Positions 61,648 through 64,000 of a stretch of 64,000 nt of DNA are shown here, piece after piece. The position numbers and the translations under genes were made by a program. How positions within the stretch are numbered: position 1 is the stretch's first letter; the number at the start of each line of letters is the position of its first letter. The stretch is from an uncultured Clostridium sp. Lineage in GTDB: Bacteria; Bacillota; Clostridia; Clostridiales; Clostridiaceae. The stretch lies in assembly GCA_900543325.1 (NCBI GenBank), contig UQQU01000001.1, positions 32,648 to 96,647 of the forward strand. Reading direction: 5' to 3'. Below the pieces are notes generated by a model. It saw only the letters and a list, made by a program, of their open reading frames with translations, did no database searches and was not told where the DNA came from.

Positions 61648-61687
61648 CTCTAAATTTCTATTAAATACTATTAAATTATTTTAAATT

Positions 61688-61915
61688 TTAATCTTCCTTA
61701 GACATTGCAGATAAATTATTTCCCTCAGTTCCATCTGGCTTAGTTCTTAAATATTCTTCACCTTTTTTAGAATGAGCTATTATAACACCATCAATTTGAC
61801 CATTTTTAGCCATTTCAACGCCTTGTGCTTTATCTACTGTTGTTCCATTTTCTAATACATACTGCATAATTTCGCCACTACTATTTTTTATTGTTTCTAC
61901 AATTTTATTACTCAT
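61688..61915 (-). CDS. DUF3892 protein
   Basis: A 75-residue small protein with ENGTTVDKAQGVEMAKNGQIDGVIIAHSKKGEEYLRTKPDGTEGNNL (read as pattern), matching DUF3892, a family common in spore formers and phages with no established function. I start it at ATG 61915 because GAGGTG precedes it and overlaps the GTG three codons earlier. A single gene with its own terminator. Confidence 0.82.
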   Translation of the reverse strand: MSNKIVETIKNSSGEIMQYVLENGTTVDKAQGVEMAKNGQIDGVIIAHSKKGEEYLRTKPDGTEGNNLSAMSKED

Positions 61916-62026
61916 ATTATTCACCTCTTAATCCTATTTTTCACAAAATAAATATTTTTATGCATTGTAAAAATAATGCCTTATAAAAATCTGTAGAAAC
62001 TTTTATATTAATTAAAATTTTTCCAT

Positions 62027-63328
62027 TTAATTTCTCTTTAATAATATTAAAACTACAATTAATGTTAATATTTCTCCTATAGGAACACTAATCCAAACAC
62101 CATTTATTCCGAAAAATATAGGTAATATAAACACACAAATAGAAACAAATAAAAGCCCTCTACAAAAAGCAATAATAAATGATTCCTTAGCTAACTCAAC
62201 GGATTGGAAATATGCTCCTGTTACCATATTTATTCCCATTATAATAAATGCTGTTGAATATATTCTAATAGAGTTAATTGCTATCGATAAGACTGTTTCA
62301 CTAGGCTTTACAAAAATTCTAACTATCTGTTCTGGAAATAAGATACAAAGTATAAAGAATACTACTCCTATTAGTAAAGCTGTAGATAATCCTAAGTTCC
62401 TAAGCTTAACCACTCTATCTTTTAAGTTTGCTCCAATATTAATACTTACTAATGGTTGAATTGTTTGGCTTATACCATTAAATAGTGCTACTGCTATTAT
62501 ACCTGTATTAGAAATAATACTATAAGCTGTTACACCATCATCTCCAATAAGCTTTAATATCTGAATATTAAATATAAATATAACAAAACCTAAAGAAACT
62601 TCTATAAATAAACTAGGTAATCCACATTTTATTATTCTAATAACATATGATAATTTATAAAAATCTTTTTTAAAACTTAGTGTATTACTCTTTGATAAAA
62701 GATGAGTTAATAAAATAAGAAAACTAATAGTATAAGAAAAAACAGTTGCTATTGCTGCACCTTTCATTCCCATATTTAAAGGAAATACAAATATATAATC
62801 TAAAATTATATTTAAAAATCCACTAAATATTACTGCAAACATAGCCTTTTTAGGTGCCTTATCTGCTCTTATAAATGGAGCCAATATACTCCCCATTACA
62901 AAAGGAAGTGTACCAACTACAACAACTATCATATATTCTTTTACTAATGGCAAAACTGCTTTTGTTGCTCCAAGAATAGTTGCTATTTCATCAAGAAAAA
63001 CAAACCCAATGACAGTATAAATAAAGCTCAAAAATAATCCTATTACAAATGATAAAGTAAATATCTTTTGTGCTTTATCTTCCCTTTTTCTTCCCTTTTC
63101 AATAGACATTAATGTTGATCCACCAATACCTATTAAAAGTCCTGTACCAAAATAAATAGAGTAAATTGGTAAGGCTATATTTAATGCCGTCAAACCTGCG
63201 CTTCCTACTCCTTGTCCAATGAATATTGTATCAAATAAAATATAAATTGAAGTAGATAAAGCTGCACACATTGTAGGAAAAAAATATTTAAAATATAACT
63301 TATATACATTATCCTTTAGTAAATTCAT
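62027..63328 (-). CDS. MATE-family efflux transporter
   Basis: A 433-residue membrane protein with twelve predicted helices in two similar halves. The first half has LSTSIYILFDTIFIGQGVGSAGLTALNIALP near residue 20-50, and the second half starts with FIFNIQILKLIGDDGVTAYSI. Na+/H+-coupled drug or metabolite export is usual; the substrate is unknown. AGGAGG lies just upstream of the ATG. It follows valS, separated by a terminator. Confidence 0.92.
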   Translation of the reverse strand: MNLLKDNVYKLYFKYFFPTMCAALSTSIYILFDTIFIGQGVGSAGLTALNIALPIYSIYFGTGLLIGIGGSTLMSIEKGRKREDKAQKIFTLSFVIGLFLSFIYTVIGFVFLDEIATILGATKAVLPLVKEYMIVVVVGTLPFVMGSILAPFIRADKAPKKAMFAVIFSGFLNIILDYIFVFPLNMGMKGAAIATVFSYTISFLILLTHLLSKSNTLSFKKDFYKLSYVIRIIKCGLPSLFIEVSLGFVIFIFNIQILKLIGDDGVTAYSIISNTGIIAVALFNGISQTIQPLVSINIGANLKDRVVKLRNLGLSTALLIGVVFFILCILFPEQIVRIFVKPSETVLSIAINSIRIYSTAFIIMGINMVTGAYFQSVELAKESFIIAFCRGLLFVSICVFILPIFFGINGVWISVPIGEILTLIVVLILLKRN

Positions 63329-63358
63329 AATACCTCCTAATTTTCTTATAATTAAAAA

Positions 63359-63391
63359 GCAAGTGACAAATTATATTAACTTGTCACTTGC
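63359..63391 (-). terminator. Terminator after valS
   Basis: Perfect 11-bp stem GCAAGTGACAA / TTGTCACTTGC, 11-base loop, U-run on the minus strand. Confidence 0.88.
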
Positions 63392-63407
63392 CATAGTTAA
63401 TTTGTAA

Positions 63408-64000
63408 CTATTTTAAAGTGTCTATTCTAACTAATACTGCATCAAGCATTTCTTGATACTTAACTAATTTTTCTTTTTCACCATTTATTACTGCTTCTGG
63501 AGCTTTAGCTACGAATCCTGCATTAGAAAGTTTCTTTTCTATTCTTGTTACTTCACCTTCTAATTTCTTCTTTTCTTTATTTAATCTTTCTAGTTCCTTT
63601 TCCTTATCAACTAAGTCTAAAAGTGGCATGAATAATTCTCCACCCTTAACTACTAATGATACTGCATTTTCAGGAACTAATGATTTATCAGCTATAAACT
63701 CAACTTCTGAAGCTGAACCTAGTTTTTCCATATATGGAATACCAGCAGTAAATGCTTCTTTAGCTTCATCAGAAATGTAGCAAATTACTTTTGCTTTTCT
63801 TGATGGTGGAACGTTCATTTCAGCTCTTACATTTCTTAATCCTTTAATAGCTTCGATAACAAATTCCATATCCTTTTCTGACTTGTTATCTGCTAAATCT
63901 TCATTATATTCTGGCCATGAAGAAATTGTTATAGATTCTCCATCTGTTAAAGTAGTGTATATTTCTTCTGTAATGAATGGCATTACTGGGTGTAATAATT
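63408..64000 (-). CDS. valS: Valyl-tRNA synthetase, C-terminal part (cut by window edge)
   Basis: The frame enters at base 64000 as LLHPVMPFITEEIY, the end of the anticodon-binding domain, then GLRNVRAEMNVPPSRKA and the ValRS-specific C-terminal coiled coil (KELERLNKEKKKLEGEVTRIEKKLSNAGFVAKAP, read as pattern). It charges tRNA-Val. Only about 197 residues are inside the window, so the start, HIGH and KMSKS motifs are not visible. Confidence 0.95.
   Translation of the reverse strand, partial: LLHPVMPFITEEIYTTLTDGESITISSWPEYNEDLADNKSEKDMEFVIEAIKGLRNVRAEMNVPPSRKAKVICYISDEAKEAFTAGIPYMEKLGSASEVEFIADKSLVPENAVSLVVKGGELFMPLLDLVDKEKELERLNKEKKKLEGEVTRIEKKLSNAGFVAKAPEAVINGEKEKLVKYQEMLDAVLVRIDTLK

Overview
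The window is 64 kb of a low-GC chromosome (by eye well under 35% G+C) from an endospore-forming, anaerobic member of the Firmicutes, most likely Clostridium sensu stricto. Evidence is AGGAGG-type ribosome binding sites almost everywhere, frequent TTG/GTG starts, spore genes (alpha/beta SASP, PdaB-type deacetylase, YtxC-like protein), a Phe T-box, a lysine riboswitch and clostridial gene order (rimO-ftsK-tepA, ktrBA beside an rRNA methylase and pheST). I cannot name the species. Both ends are cut: rimO at the left, valS at the right.

Layout. 0-4.8 kb: rimO, ftsK/spoIIIE, tepA and a secreted charged protein. 4.8-9.7 kb: an accessory-looking region with a Cys/Gly-rich protein divergent from a PadR-like regulator, two unknown proteins, an RHH plus coiled-coil protein over a phased GTTAAC operator array, a tyrosine recombinase with an elaborate repeat set, and a MazG-like pyrophosphohydrolase. 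9.9-18.5 kb: an eight-gene purine-catabolic operon with two molybdenum hydroxylases flanking a guanine deaminase. One hydroxylase has a single large Mo subunit; in the other the Mo subunit is encoded by two genes. 18.6-29.6 kb: endonuclease IV, a tiny pair of ribbon-helix-helix-like proteins (one membrane-anchored), an ABC-F ATPase with a structured leader, an L,D-transpeptidase, cardiolipin synthase, a methyltransferase, a Cys-rich mini-protein, a Ca2+/H+ antiporter and a pentapeptide-repeat protein. 29.7-31.5 kb: a decaying glycerol locus, with glpK interrupted by one stop codon and an apparent FAD-oxidoreductase remnant behind it. 32-43.7 kb: housekeeping genes (DUF2156, pheST, rRNA methylase, ktrBA, ytxC-like, hslO). 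44-55.8 kb: lysine/diaminopimelate synthesis (riboswitch-asd-dapA-dapB, then divergent patA/dapH) around an oligopeptide transporter operon. 55.8-64 kb: SSB-like protein, PdaB-like deacetylase, DUF4364, a beta-propeller, TSCPD protein, deoD, folC, DUF3892, MATE pump and valS.

How the genes work together. The purine operon, and more distantly deoD at 59 kb, could turn guanine and hypoxanthine-type bases into xanthine and urate-level products. The lysine genes feed DAP for peptidoglycan and lysine. pheST is controlled by uncharged tRNA-Phe.

Most interesting for follow-up: the recombinase module at 6.9-9.1 kb, with one inverted and two direct CGCAGTTTT elements in an arrangement resembling transposon TnpI resolution sites, a 15-bp repeat inside and at the end of the recombinase gene, and a helically phased operator for the divergent gene; the soluble plus membrane-anchored RHH pair at 20.3-20.7 kb; the split Mo-hydroxylase; and the broken glycerol kinase. 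All functional statements are from reading the sequence and remembered family features; no database search was run.
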